Shown here piece by piece: positions 45,994 through 56,343 of a stretch of 64,000 nt of DNA. Location: contig OZ025780.1 in NCBI GenBank assembly GCA_964019425.1, positions 1,816,001 to 1,880,000 on the forward strand, read 5' to 3'. The notes below the pieces were generated by a model. The model did not search any database and was not told where the DNA came from. It saw only the letters and a list, made by a program, of their open reading frames with translations. The position numbers and the translations under genes were made by a program. Every line of letters begins with the position of its first letter. The first letter of the stretch is position 1. This stretch comes from Flectonema sp. DT1601. Lineage: Eukaryota; Euglenozoa; Diplonemea; Diplonemida; Diplonemidae.

Positions 45994-46128
45994 AACCATA
46001 GCAGCATCTTCTTTCCACATCCCCTTGGCCTTTTGCAATGTTTCAGGATCTGCCTTCCCTTTTTCAATTGCAGTTTCTTGGGCAGCTGCACCCTGCAAGT
46101 AATCGAAGCTGTTGTTCGGGAAAAAGGG
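45958..46128 (-). pseudogene. antisense coding-like fragment
   Basis: The minus strand is open for 57 codons with protein-like sequence (FDYLQGAAAQETAIEKGKAD, then PETLQKAKGMWKEDAAMVQG) and no start codon at its beginning. It stops within the inverted repeat. Likely a fragment of an old gene; not recognised. Confidence 0.3.
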
Positions 46129-46334
46129 TCACCGTATTGTGTGTTCTTTCAAAATTCCTTTAAATTTGAATTAAATTTGAAAAAGTGAAACAGGGTTCGA
46201 AATCTGAATGGTAATTGTCCTTCCATGCTTTGCACCTGTTGAAATAATAAAACTTAAAAACTACACACGCACCAAAAACAAGCGATTACACTAGAACGCG
46301 CGAACCCACAAACCTGCAAACCCTTACCACTTGG

Positions 46335-46490
46335 GAACCTTGCAAATGGCAGTGTTTAATTTATCTAATATCATTTTCTCTTGTTTTCATTTCATTATTT
46401 ATTGCGAATTTCGTAATATCATCCTTTGTCTTTTCTGCTCTAGTGTGCAACGAAGTTTGAGTTCTCATCTTCGATCATTTCCTAGAATTC
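46335..46490. repeat. CTTGGGAACC-type repeat, long form
   Basis: The segment starting CTTGGGAACCTTGCAAATGG and ending near CTCATCTTCGATCATTT also occurs at 51,222-51,325 (with an internal deletion) and 56,106-56,260. In each place it directly follows CGCAAACC-type sequence, so array plus this segment behave as one repeated module. Confidence 0.75.
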
Positions 46491-46571
46491 ATTCAGGTAA
46501 TCAAGCTTAGCACCGGAAAGAAATAATCAAAGGAATCAGACAGAAAAGTGTATGATTCCGAAGTTGGAAAA

Positions 46572-46874
46572 ATGAACAAAACAACAGACATTTTTTATAT
46601 ATTCTTTAGCCTTCTATTTTTTCAAAAAGAAATTCTTTATACAGCTCGATCACTTCTTTCTCTCACACTCACGTTTTCGAAGCGGTCGGAGCTTCAGGAG
46701 CAACTACTGATAGCATCCGAAGATCCTGTAGAAAAGGCGAATGCCTTGATAGTAAAAAAGAAGAGAGCACGCCCACCAACCTTTGTAAAGAAACTGAATG
46801 TGGGTAACCGCTTTCAGTTCAGACCGAAGGGAAACTTTAACGCCGGGGGGGGCTCACGTCTACAGGCGAAGTGA
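46572..46874 (+). CDS. small basic protein with Arg/Gly/Phe-rich tail, uncertain
   Basis: 100 residues from the first ATG. A hydrophobic N-terminal part (FYIFFSLLFF) is followed by a charged, helical part and a basic end (VKKLNVGNRFQFRPKGNFNA). The tail is reminiscent of nucleic-acid-binding ends of gag-like proteins, but nothing more supports that. Lies directly upstream of the 63-bp minisatellite. Copy at 56,344-56,646. Confidence 0.3.
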   Translation: MNKTTDIFYIFFSLLFFQKEILYTARSLLSLTLTFSKRSELQEQLLIASEDPVEKANALIVKKKRARPPTFVKKLNVGNRFQFRPKGNFNAGGGSRLQAK

Positions 46875-46921
46875 ACCGCGGGAACCCCTTCTATCGCAAG
46901 TCAGCATGGAGCTGCAAGTTC

Positions 46922-47405
46922 GTCCAGCCTGGGACTGTACAGGAACAAAAATCAATTGAAGGCCGATCTGTCGTTGAGAACGGTGTCCGACCTGGGACTG
47001 TACAGGAACGTAAAACTATTGCAAGTCGATCTGTCAGAGAGAACACCGTCCGACCTGGGACTGTACAGGAACGCAAATCAATTACAAATCGATCTGTCAG
47101 TGGGAACTCCGTCCGACCTGGGACTGTACAGGAACGCGAATCAATTACAAGTCGATCTGTCAGTGGGAACTCCGTCCAACCTGGGACTGTACAGGAACGC
47201 AAATCAATTACAAGTCGATCTGTCAGTGGGAACTCCGTCCAACCTGGGACTGTACAGGAACGCAAATCAATTACAAGTCGATCTGTCAGTGGGAACTCCG
47301 TCCGACCTGGGACTGTACAGGAACGCGAATCAATTACAAGTCGATCTGTCAGTGGGAACTCCGTCCAACCTGGGACTGTACAGGAACGCAAATCAATTAC
47401 AAGTC
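46922..47405. repeat. 63-bp minisatellite, 8 units (copy A)
   Basis: The core CCTGGGACTGTACAGGAAC recurs every 63 bases from 46,928 to 47,369. The first three units are divergent and the rest nearly identical, in two forms (CCGACC or CCAACC). As 63 is a multiple of three, several frames on both strands stay open. Confidence 0.95.
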
Positions 47406-47458
47406 AAACCCGCAAACCCGCAAACCCGCAAACCCGCAAACCCGCAAACCCGCAAACC
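47406..47458. repeat. 8-bp CGCAAACC array, left flank of the YR element
   Basis: About 6.6 units; the G-rich strand reads TTTGCGGG. It stops exactly where the retroelement begins and resumes in phase at 51,090. Confidence 0.95.
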
Positions 47459-47669
47459 AACACTCAGACTGGGAACTGCACAAAAGGCAAGTGAAGTACG
47501 ATATACTCTTATAATATTTTCCTTTTCATTAATCAACATTAAATGTTGTTTAAGTATCATTTTTGTTCTCTTGTTATTACTTCAGATTTATCATTTTACT
47601 GTTCTCTTATCAATATTTCATTGTACTCATTTATTCAGGCTAGGAAGGGTCTTAACGCAAAGCGTTTTC
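47459..47669 (+). repeat. A1 split direct repeat
   Basis: Same as A2 (50,559-50,769). Contains a pyrimidine-rich segment ending ATTTATTCAG near 47,638, a likely splice acceptor for the element's transcript. Confidence 0.9.
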
Positions 47670-47698
47670 GGAGGGACGATCGACACCGTGGAGACACG

Positions 47699-48580
47699 AT
47701 GGAAGTAAGGGTGGACCACGACACAGCGTTGGAGCGCCTGGGGGTGGTCGTCGCGTCGATGTGGGCGGACGAAACCTCGTCGAAGCGCAGAAACCTCTGG
47801 GGTCGGTTGGAACAATGGGCGTTGGCTCAGCGTCTGCCAATGTCTGCCGAAACAGCTGCGTTGTTCGTGCTGGCCACAGACGTGAGACCGCAGGGACAGC
47901 TGCAATACGCAAAGGCGCTGTCCGGGATCTACCGACACCTTGGTCTGGAAAACCAACCGCTCCTCAGCCTGGCAAGCGCGCTGAGGGCAAAAGGGGCGGC
48001 CGTTCCGCGTTCGCAAGCAGTTCCCATGTCAAAGGAGCAGCTGTTGGGTTGGGCGAGAAGTCTAACGGGACGTTTGAGGCTCGCGGCGCTGGTGTGTTGG
48101 AAGTCGGCTTCCCGGTGGGGAGAAGTGCACGTGCTGACGTCGGCGCATTTCGTTCTGGTGGAGGACGCGGAAGTGATCGTGGACTGGGGGACGTCGCCAA
48201 AACACCGGAGAGCAAACCCGTTCGTGCCGTCCCGTTGGGCGGTCTTGCGGGGGGATCTGGTCGGGGAGATCGCAAGCTTGTTTCGGGAGCTGGCTCCTTT
48301 CGATCGGCTGACGGATGTCACCACCGAGCGGTTGGCAGAGTTGTGGCGGGGGACTCCGGGAATGCGGGGTTTTACGGGCCACTCGATAAAACGAGGCGCC
48401 GCCGCGGCTTTGATGCGAGCGATGGCCGAGGGAAGGCTCACAGAAGGGTACCTGGTATCACGACTGTTGAAGCACGCCGAAGACGGAACCAACATCTCTG
48501 CAACAACGATCAGGTATTCGTCGGATTTCGTGGACACCGCCCGAGCGCTGCAAACGTGGAAGGTCACCATCCTGCTGTAG
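47699..48580 (+). CDS. tyrosine recombinase of the YR retroelement
   Basis: 293 residues from the ATG downstream of A1 and its acceptor-like site; the frame is open further upstream. An N-terminal helical core-binding part (~1-115) precedes the catalytic domain. Catalytic residues can be placed: Arg139 (SASRWGE), His228 and Arg232 (HSIKRG), His259 (LLKHAEDG) and Tyr273 (TTIRYSS). It would join the element's circular DNA to the target. GC-rich codon use contrasts sharply with the AT-rich host genes at the left end. The RT gene starts ~30 bases downstream, and its frame is also open through this gene. Confidence 0.85.
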   Translation: MEVRVDHDTALERLGVVVASMWADETSSKRRNLWGRLEQWALAQRLPMSAETAALFVLATDVRPQGQLQYAKALSGIYRHLGLENQPLLSLASALRAKGAAVPRSQAVPMSKEQLLGWARSLTGRLRLAALVCWKSASRWGEVHVLTSAHFVLVEDAEVIVDWGTSPKHRRANPFVPSRWAVLRGDLVGEIASLFRELAPFDRLTDVTTERLAELWRGTPGMRGFTGHSIKRGAAAALMRAMAEGRLTEGYLVSRLLKHAEDGTNISATTIRYSSDFVDTARALQTWKVTILL

Positions 48581-48612
48581 TTGCGGAGGACGTTGGCGAC
48601 GAAGGTGAGGCG

Positions 48613-50259
48613 ATGGAAGCGGTGGCGCGGCTGTCTCCGTGCACGACGCACAGCATCATCAGGAGGGGCAAGCGGACAAGACTGCCGTCGACGGCGGAGG
48701 AACGTTCGTCGCCTTTGCATGTGAGTGGCGTTGAGACGATGGATGTTGACGGACTCAGAAGTAGGATGACTGATGTTGCGAGGGAGAGGTTCGATCAGGT
48801 GTGGAACTTGACCTTTTACCCGGAGGTGGGGAAGTTGAGTCGCTCGTCGTCTACTTCATCTTTCGCTGGGAGGCACGCTGCGGAGTTGCTGAGGAACGGG
48901 ATCGCGCGAGCTGCGAGTGGACCGGGGAGAGCGGTGAACGTTCCATTCACCGTGGTGGAGGAGAAGCCGGAGGGACTGCGGCAGCGGTTCATCCTTTGGA
49001 CGAGGGATGCGAATGGTTGGGCCGAAGAAGCTTACGAAGCTCACGTCCCGCTGTTCCACATCTCAAAATATTTGGATCGGGTTCTGACCGAGGTTGGCTC
49101 GACACGGGATTTCAAGACAGGTTTTTATGCTATTGAAATCCCGGAGGAAGCGAGAGATCTCTTCCGATTCAAGACGACGGAGGGTGAATGGTTCGAGCTG
49201 TGCCGTTTACCGATGGGGCATGTCTGCGCGCCGGAGCTTATGCACTCTTTGGCAGCGGCGGCTGCGGGGGATCCAGCTTACGTGCGACGTCAGTGGGCTG
49301 CCAGGGATGTTGGCGTTGACGTGTTCATCGACAACATTCGGTACACGGGGACGGAAGGCGCGGTGTTGGCGGCGACGGTGAATCTCGATGCTGCGGCGGC
49401 GGACTTCCGTCTTACATGGAAGCCGTCTGACTCGAATACGGCGGTGAGCAAGTACACGTTTTTGGGTGTGGACTTTGACCACGAGGCGTCGTCGGTCATG
49501 CCGTCAGCGAAGATCCGGCGGAAGTTGGCGGCGGTGGACTTGTCGTCTGTGACGGCGAGTCAGTTGGAGTCGATGGCTGGGAGGCTGATGCATGCGTCGG
49601 CGATCGCTGCGGCGTCTCCGGGGAAATACTGGTATGCCTTGAAGTTCTTGCGGAGGTTGTCGAACGGCTTGAACCGCGGGGTGAGGCAGGTGCATGATGT
49701 GGTGTCGGTCCCTGTTTCGGTCGCGATGGAGTTGCGCAGTTGGTCGGCTGCCGCTGTGACGAGGAGGGTGGTTGCGCGGGAGCCGGCTGAAGATGAATTC
49801 ACGACGTTCGTGGATGCTTCATTGAGAGGTTGGGGCGGAGTCGTTGTGAACGACAGGACGGCCGAGGTTACTGTCTTGGGGGATGCGTGGGGTCCTTCGG
49901 AACAGTCGCTCCACATCAATGTTCTCGAGGGGATGGCGTTCAGGAACACGGTCTCGGGGATGCCGGTTTGCTGTGATGGTAAGCGGATGACCATCTGGAT
50001 CGACAACACGTCCGTCATTGGCGTAGCACGGAAGAAGATGTCAGTCCGATCGCAACGGCTGAACGATGCGGTCGTGCAGGCCATCGATGTGCTGGCAGAC
50101 AGAAAGGTTAGTTTCTGTATTGCCTATGTGAAGTCGGCGCTGAACCCAGCAGACTTGCCATCGAGGGTGGATCCAGGAGTTATAGGCTCATCGGAGCATC
50201 AGCGGGAAGTTGAACTTGCGGTGAGGGCCTTTCTGACTCGCGATGTGGTGGTGGTGTGA
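48613..50259 (+). CDS. reverse transcriptase-RNase H of the YR retroelement
   Basis: 548 residues from the first ATG after the recombinase stop. The RT part runs ~110-330: an FKTGFYAIEIP motif A region, LPMGHVCAPELMHSL motif B region and VDVFIDNIRYTG motif C (Asp240-Asn241, where most RTs have Asp-Asp), then YTFLGVDFD. RNase H follows, with TTFVDAS (Asp401), LEG (Glu439) and IDNTS (Asp464). The C-terminus overlaps repeat B1, which contains the stop codon. It copies the element RNA; the Asp-Asn motif is a family trait to the best of my memory. Confidence 0.85.
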   Translation: MEAVARLSPCTTHSIIRRGKRTRLPSTAEERSSPLHVSGVETMDVDGLRSRMTDVARERFDQVWNLTFYPEVGKLSRSSSTSSFAGRHAAELLRNGIARAASGPGRAVNVPFTVVEEKPEGLRQRFILWTRDANGWAEEAYEAHVPLFHISKYLDRVLTEVGSTRDFKTGFYAIEIPEEARDLFRFKTTEGEWFELCRLPMGHVCAPELMHSLAAAAAGDPAYVRRQWAARDVGVDVFIDNIRYTGTEGAVLAATVNLDAAAADFRLTWKPSDSNTAVSKYTFLGVDFDHEASSVMPSAKIRRKLAAVDLSSVTASQLESMAGRLMHASAIAAASPGKYWYALKFLRRLSNGLNRGVRQVHDVVSVPVSVAMELRSWSAAAVTRRVVAREPAEDEFTTFVDASLRGWGGVVVNDRTAEVTVLGDAWGPSEQSLHINVLEGMAFRNTVSGMPVCCDGKRMTIWIDNTSVIGVARKKMSVRSQRLNDAVVQAIDVLADRKVSFCIAYVKSALNPADLPSRVDPGVIGSSEHQREVELAVRAFLTRDVVVV

Positions 50260-50558
50260 CGGTGCCAACCTTTCCCCCGGCCGATTTTAGGCCGTGGTCG
50301 AACATGCAATTGTACAAGCATGCGGTGCCGTTTTCCCATTACCCCTTCGTGAATGAGTTGCTTCGTGTTAACTTGGTTCTCCTTTGTCTTTCTCATCATC
50401 ATTTTATTCAGCTGAGAAAATGGGAAAGCTAAGACGACATGAGGCTTATGATGCTAGTATCTTGTTATGTGGTTAATTCGTGTGATTGTTTTTATCAGAC
50501 TCTCCTTTATGACTTTTCCTTTTCAACAGTACTTCACTGAGAATGCCGAGCGGTTCCC
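50255..50558 (+). repeat. B1 split direct repeat
   Basis: 304 bases, same as B2 (50,786-51,089). Holds the end of the RT gene and two pyrimidine-rich acceptor-like sites (TTTTATTCAG near 50,411; CTTTTCAACAG near 50,529). Confidence 0.9.
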
Positions 50559-50769
50559 AACACTCAGACTGGGAACTGCACAAAAGGCAAGTGAAGTACG
50601 ATATACTCTTATAATATTTTCCTTTTCATTAATCAACATTAAATGTTGTTTAAGTATCATTTTTGTTCTCTTGTTATTATTTCAGATTTATCATTTTACT
50701 GTTCTCTTATCAATATTTCATTGTACTCATTTATTCAGGCTAGGAAGGGTCTTAACGCAAAGCGTTTTC
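50559..50769 (+). repeat. A2 split direct repeat
   Basis: Follows B1 without a gap. A 16-base spacer separates it from B2. Confidence 0.9.
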
Positions 50770-50785
50770 CCACCCGCCCTACCCC

Positions 50786-51089
50786 TGTGACGGTGCCAAC
50801 CTTTCCCCCGGCCGATTTTAGGCCGTGGTCGAACATGCAATTGTACAAGCATGCGGTGCCGTTTTCCCATTACCCCTTCGTGAATGAGTTGCTTCGTGTT
50901 AACTTGGTTCTCCTTTGTCTTTCTCATCATCATTTTATTCAGCTGAGAAAATGGGAAAGCTAAGACGACATGAGGCTTATGATGCTAGTATCTTGTTATG
51001 TGGTTAATTCGTGTGATTGTTTTTATCAGACTCTCCTTTATGACTTTTCCTTTTCAACAGTACTTCACTGAGAATGCCGAGCGGTTCCC
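50786..51089 (+). repeat. B2 split direct repeat
   Basis: Right end of the element. Its last bases (GCGGTTCCC) lead directly into the CGCAAACC array. Confidence 0.9.
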
Positions 51090-51217
51090 CGCAAACCCGC
51101 AAACCCGCAAACCCGCAAACCCGCAAACCCGCAAACCCGCAAACCCGCAAACCCGCAAACCCGCAAACCCGCAAACCCGCAAACCCGCAAACCCGCAAAC
51201 CCGCAAACCCGCAAACC
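51090..51217. repeat. 8-bp CGCAAACC array, 16 units, right flank of the YR element
   Basis: 128 bases, exactly sixteen units and perfect as far as I can read. Its phase continues that of 47,406-47,458, as if the element had been dropped between two units. Confidence 0.95.
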
Positions 51218-51567
51218 TTTCCTTGGGAACCTTGCAAATGGCAGTTTTAAATTACGTAATATCATCCTTTGTCTTTTCTGCTCTAGTGTGCAACGAAGTT
51301 TGAGTTCTCATCTTCGATCATTTTTCCTCAATTTAGACGAGTCCGATCATGGGCAAAAAGTGTTGCGCCGACCTGGCTGCAGACACTGTCTCTAGATAAG
51401 GCATTTTACATTTAACAATTGTTTCAGATGTGCAAATTCCGTGTGTTATAAAACAAGCTTGCATTATTACAAGTTATCCTTGGGAACGTGTCCCTCAATA
51501 TATCAGAAAATTATTCATCGTTTAACTTTTCCATTTTGTCATTCTTTACGCTTTATCACACGAACTT
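51218..51567. other. spacer with CTTGGGAACC-type repeat, short form
   Basis: 51,222-51,325 matches 46,335-46,490 with an internal deletion. The remainder (to 51,567) is AT-rich with no recognised feature and ends where retroelement RT sequence begins abruptly. Confidence 0.5.
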
Positions 51568-52370
51568 TGTCGGTTGCCGATGGGCCATGTGTGTGCGCCG
51601 GAGATCATGCACACGCTGGCCGCGGCGGCTGCCGGCGACCCTGCGTACGTCCTGCCGGAGTGGCGTGTGCGGGGTGTACGGGTTGATGTCTTCATAGACA
51701 ACATCCGGTATACAGGTGAGGCTGGTATGGTACTTGCAGCTACGGCGAACCTCGATGCGGCTGCAGGTGACTTTTGTTTAACCTGGAAACCAGCTGACAG
51801 CTTTACTGCGGAGACGAAGTACACTTTCTTGGGGGTGGACTTCGACCATCGGGAGTCGGAGGTGAAGGTATCGACGAAGATATGTCGGAAGCTGCAGGGT
51901 GTGGACATGGACAATGTGACGGCTGGGCAACTTGAGTCGATGGGTGGAAGGTTGATGCACGCTTCGGCGGTGGCCGGGGAGACACCGGGAAAATACTGGT
52001 TTGCATTGAAGTTCCTCCGGCGCTTGGCGAACAATCTGAATGCCGGGAGGAGGTTGGTCGGGGACAGAGTCCATGTTCCGGTTTCTATTTCGACTGAGTT
52101 GCGGGAGTGGGCGGCTGGTGCGACGGCTTCGAGACGGATGCTCGCTCCGTTTGATGGGGCGGAGCAGAAGTTCTCCATCTTCATCGATGCCTCGAAGATG
52201 GGATGGGGAGGAGTCGTTGTGAACGACGTGACGGCCGAGGTAGTGGTGATGGGGGACTCCTGGGATGCGGAACAGTGCATGCTGCACATTAACATCCTGG
52301 AGGGTCTAGCATTCAGCAAGGCGATGCAGCAGATGTCGCCGGAGCTGGATGGTTGCACGATAGCCATCTA
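51568..52370 (+). mobile_element. fragment of a second, diverged YR retroelement (RT-RNase H part), broken
   Basis: Encodes the middle of an RT-RNase H clearly related to that at 48,613-50,259 (shared LPMGHVCAPE, VDVFIDNIRYTG, YTFLGVDFDH, RLMHASA, MGWGGVVVN) but differing at many positions, so it is a different and older subfamily. Both ends are missing and no terminal repeats are seen. The right end is the joint of the 9.8 kb duplication, where array minisatellite follows at once. Confidence 0.85.
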
Positions 52371-52778
52371 TAACTTTGTTTTATATACCTTTCTTTATTT
52401 GTTTTGTATACCTTTCTTTATTTGTTTTGTGTACCTTTCTTTGCTTTGTTTTGGATACCTTTCTTTATTTGTTTCCGCGGGAGGGAAGGCGCACGCTGCC
52501 GACCGATCCCCCCGCTCCAATGTTGTTCTCGTTGATGTTGTGGATGTGATGGTCCAGTCTGCTGTCTTCCTTTTTTTTTTTCCCCTTCTCTTTTCTCTCA
52601 CTCTCTCGCGGTGGCAAGTGCTCTGGTCTTTTGAGAGGCTGGGAAAAAGGAAAACCAGTTTTGCTGATTTTCACCCTTTTTTTTTGTTTTTACTGCGAGA
52701 GAGACGGAACGAGAGATACAGAGAGAGAGAGAGAGAGAGTGACAATGCAAAGAAAACAAAACTGACCTTTTACGTATT

Positions 52779-52812
<34 letters not shown>

Positions 52813-52997
52813 AAAAAAACAATTTCACCCTGGTTTTGTTTGTGCTGCTCCTCGATCATAGGGATACTCTTGCGGCAGTTGTCGAGTATCCCGTAAAAAC
52901 TACCACAACAAAAACAACAAAAACATTTACCAACTCGATTCTCACTTCCTGTTCCTTGGTGAGTTTTAGCAAAAGCTGACCAACTCGACTCACGCAG

Positions 52998-53380
52998 CAG
53001 CTGCAGTTCCTCGCCGAGACGGAACCAGCCTCAATGATCCGAGTTGAGCGCCCACTCAGTTGGTCATCGGAGTGTAGTTATCAGCGGATTTCCTGGTTTC
53101 TCGCACAGAGAGCCAGGTTTCCCAACATAGCAACGCTTGTGGCAAAACTTGTCGTGGGAGGCTACTCGGGATTGGAGGTTGGCAGGTAAATGGGGGAAGC
53201 GAATGAAGAGAGGAGGAGACGCACGAGAGAGAATGGCAATATGTATGCGAGTGAGCCAGCTGCTGTGCTGCTGTGATTTGATTGGTATTTTTGCTAAGCA
53301 GTGTATTTCTTGCTCTGTGAACTGTTTTTGATGTTCAGGACGTGTTCATATTACTGAGGAAGGAGCCACCATCTGAGATC

Positions 53381-53412
<32 letters not shown>

Positions 53413-53603
53413 GGTGGTGTGCGGTTAAATCTCTAATTTTGGTAAATGAAATTCAATCTTTTGCAGCAATATACTTATCGTCTCTCTCTCTGTGACATTT
53501 TCGATTTAGAAAAAGTAAAATCCTGTGATCAGTACTGCTTTCATTCGTCACCCATGTGGGTTGTTGTTGTCTTGTCTTTTTTCTTCTTTTTTTTCGTGCC
53601 TGC

Positions 53604-53636
<33 letters not shown>

Positions 53637-54206
53637 GATGACGGCCTCACGGCAGTTACAAGTCTTCGGGAGTGGGGGGTTGTGTGATTCCTTCTTCACG
53701 CAGGAGTCACGCCCCCCTGGTGAGAAATAATAATAATAAAACTAACAATGATAATGATAATATTGTACTTTTGTATAGGTACTGTATTGTAATAACGCGA
53801 TTGTTTTGCAATGTAATCAGTTCACTTTCACATTTCAATTCCCCAAATGACCTTCCCGGCGCAACATTTCTTTATTTTCTTTTTTTTAAATAATTTTTAT
53901 AAACACTTTCTTTTCGTTGATTTCGTACCTTTCTTTTAAAGTCTAGCGAATGGCATTCCTTCCGTGGTGATTCCCCTGAACGCACAAACAAATACGCCTT
54001 GCGTGTCGGGGGGAAAGGTTTTGCCGCTGACTTTAGGTTATTAATTTGTTGTTTGTTCTGTTAGTTTGTTTGCAATCATTCTTTCTTCTTTTTGTTATCA
54101 GGAAGGACATGTCACAAGTGATGTGGTGGAGAGGAAGTGGGGGGAGGAGAGTAAGTTAAGTGGAAAATGGTACCACTTGCCGTGTGATGGAAGGAGGGAT
54201 CGTTGA
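52998..54206 (+). CDS. predicted spliced gene, copy 8 (in the duplicated block)
   Basis: Exons at 52,998-53,185, 53,704-53,719 and 54,102-54,206. Same as copy 7. Confidence 0.4.
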
Positions 54207-54645
54207 GAGGGCTTTGCGGTGATGGTGACATGAGAGGGTGTTTGCAATTTTGTAACTTTTGTATATTTTTCAATTTTTTTTAACAGGAGCTGAACTTATG
54301 ATGAGGTGAGCAGAAGCTTCACTAAACCTCCTCGCGGTGTGTGTGTATGCATGTATGTGTTGTGCGTTGTTTGTTGAAACTCTGACGAGTTCTCATTACC
54401 CTTTGTGTGTGTTGTGTGTTCATACGTGTAGTTTGAGTGCTCGTGTGTCTGTGTCAGATGTTTCTGTGAAACTATTTCTTTTGCCTTCCTTGATTTTTCT
54501 GAACTTGTTCTTCGTGTTGTGATTTGTGGTGAAGTTGTGTTGTGTTGTGTTTTTATTTGTAGCTACTAATTCCGATTTCGTACAAAAGGCGATTATCTGT
54601 TTTGATTTCTCTTTTACTCATCCACCCGTTGCATTTAAAGGCTAG

Positions 54646-55151
54646 AAAATCCTGGAGAAGAACCAACGTAGAGATGAACAAGGCAGAGTTTTATTGAAAA
54701 AAGCAAGACGAAAGTTTGAACAGAACTATTCAAAGAAGTTAATAATAGCCGACGGAAATGATAAAGAAGACAGAAAAAAAATGCTAACGAACCCCCTCAT
54801 TGGATTCGAAGATTTGCGAGCCACGAAGTGAAGAGAATAATAAAATGCAGGCAATCATAGTAGCACGCAGCGGCTCTTGAAATTAAGAGATAACGGAAGA
54901 AGAAGCGGTTGAAAGATTGCCCCTGGTTCTGTACGAAGATGCTTCACCCTTATGAAAAGAAAATAGACTTTAACGCAAGTATTCATAAGAAGTTACTGCC
55001 ATCCGGCTTACCGACCAAAACATCCTATGGCCTCAGTAGGACGTTAGGATCGAAAGTATTTAACACGAACACGATCGAACTAGAACAGGCACTTCTACTA
55101 AAGAAGAGAATTGTAATGCCAAACATGTTGCAGGACATTGTTCTTCTTTGA
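54646..55151 (+). pseudogene. duplicate of the relic open frames
   Basis: Copies of 44,874-45,059 and 45,167-45,379 at an offset of 9,772, without visible change. Confidence 0.3.
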
Positions 55152-56343
55152 AATGTAGCACTCAATTGAGGGAAGTGTTAAAGTTATGAATACTTTACCG
55201 TATTCACTGTTCACAACATGAGATGACACAAGAACTTCATGAAGCAGCTGATGGATTTACCGACAAGGTCACCAGATATATGTCAGGCGCATAAATAGAT
55301 GGCTGAAATTAGAACTCTCGGCACAATTAAAACCTACCTAACGATGCAACTTTGGCAAAATGTGAAAGATCTAATCTGGTACATGAATTAAAAACTATAT
55401 GAAACTTGCTATAACGTAGGGGTGGTTACCGAGTAATGGCGCCTCTGTTTTATGTTTTATGTTTTATTCCCTGTATCAGGCTTTTTGGCCTTTAATCTTT
55501 TGGGGCATCCTTTCTGTTGTTCTTGCTCTCTGTTAATTTTAATTCTCTGTTTCATTCAGTTTTTCTTAGAAAACGCAAAATGAACTTAAAACAAATAATC
55601 CTCTGCCAAAGCTTTTTGCAACAGACATTAAATTTTGTGTCTACTGCTTCCCTCCTTCGTTCCTTCTCAGTTCCTCTTTCTTAGTTGCCCATTTTTATCT
55701 TCTTGATGTGGTACTTCAGTTTCAGGGTTTTACCTTCCACAATCTTTTGGGAAGGCAAAACCCTGAACCATAGCAGCATCTTCTTTCCACATCCCCTTGG
55801 CCTTTTGCAATGTTTCAGGATCTGCCTTCCCTTTTTCAATTGCAGTTTCTTGGGCAGCTGCACCCTGCAAGTAATCGAAGCTGTTGTTCGGGAAAAAGGG
55901 TCACCGTATTGTGTGTTCTTTCAAAATTCCTTTAAATTTGAATTAAATTTGAAAAAGTGAAACAGGGTTCGAAATCTGAATGGTAATTGTCCTTCCATGC
56001 TTTGCACCTGTTGAAATAATAAAACTTAAAAACTACACACGCACCAAAAACAAGCGATTACACTAGAACGCGCGAACCCACAAACCTGCAAACCCTTACC
56101 ACTTGGGAACCTTGCAAATGGCAGTGTTTAATTTATCTAATATCATTTTCTCTTGTTTTCATTTCATTATTTATTGCGAATTTCGTAATATCATCCTTTG
56201 TCTTTTCTGCTCTAGTGTGCAACGAAGTTTGAGTTCTCATCTTCGATCATTTCCTAGAATTCATTCAGGTAATCAAGCTTAGCACCGGAAAGAAATAATC
56301 AAAGGAATCAGACAGAAAAGTGTATGATTCCGAAGTTGGAAAA
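55152..56343. other. duplicate of the relic-rich spacer
   Basis: Same content as 45,380-46,571: hairpin at 55,723-55,765, antisense fragment at 55,730-55,900 and CTTGGGAACC-type repeat from 56,106. Confidence 0.5.

Larger units (their letters stand above)
45380..46330. other. relic-rich spacer
   Basis: Mixed AT-rich sequence. Holds a long hairpin (45,951-45,993) and an antisense coding-like stretch (45,958-46,128), then a degenerate run of CACAAACCTGCAAACCC near 46,308 that resembles the 8-bp array. No intact gene seen. Confidence 0.4.
47459..51089 (+). mobile_element. YR retroelement, VIPER/TATE-like, looks whole
   Basis: 3,631 bases arranged A1 - YR gene - RT/RNase H gene - B1 - A2 - B2. 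A1 and A2 (211 bases each, one difference seen) and B1 and B2 (304 bases each) are split direct repeats, the hallmark of Ngaro/PAT/VIPER-type elements that insert through a circle by tyrosine recombinase. The order YR before RT/RNase H is that of trypanosomatid VIPER rather than of DIRS. No gag-like ORF lies between A1 and the YR gene. There is no target-site duplication. Nearly identical repeats suggest a recent insertion. Confidence 0.85.
42587..52370 (+). repeat. 9.8 kb directly duplicated block, first copy
   Basis: From 42,587 the sequence reappears from 52,371 on. The offset is 9,784 up to the GA tract and 9,772 after it, the difference being six fewer GA repeats. The first copy ends inside a retroelement fragment at 52,370, where the sequence jumps back to the minisatellite. 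Only the four bases TAAC are shared at the joint, so this looks like an illegitimate-recombination tandem duplication. Confidence 0.9.

Noticed and set aside
46871-47494. Long open frames on both strands through the 63-bp repeat as possible repeat proteins.
   Set aside because: The unit length is a multiple of three with no stop in several frames, so openness is automatic. Kept only as a weak LRR-like hint.
47406-51217. CRISPR-like array (short direct repeats).
   Set aside because: The 8-bp units are contiguous with no spacers, in a eukaryotic setting.
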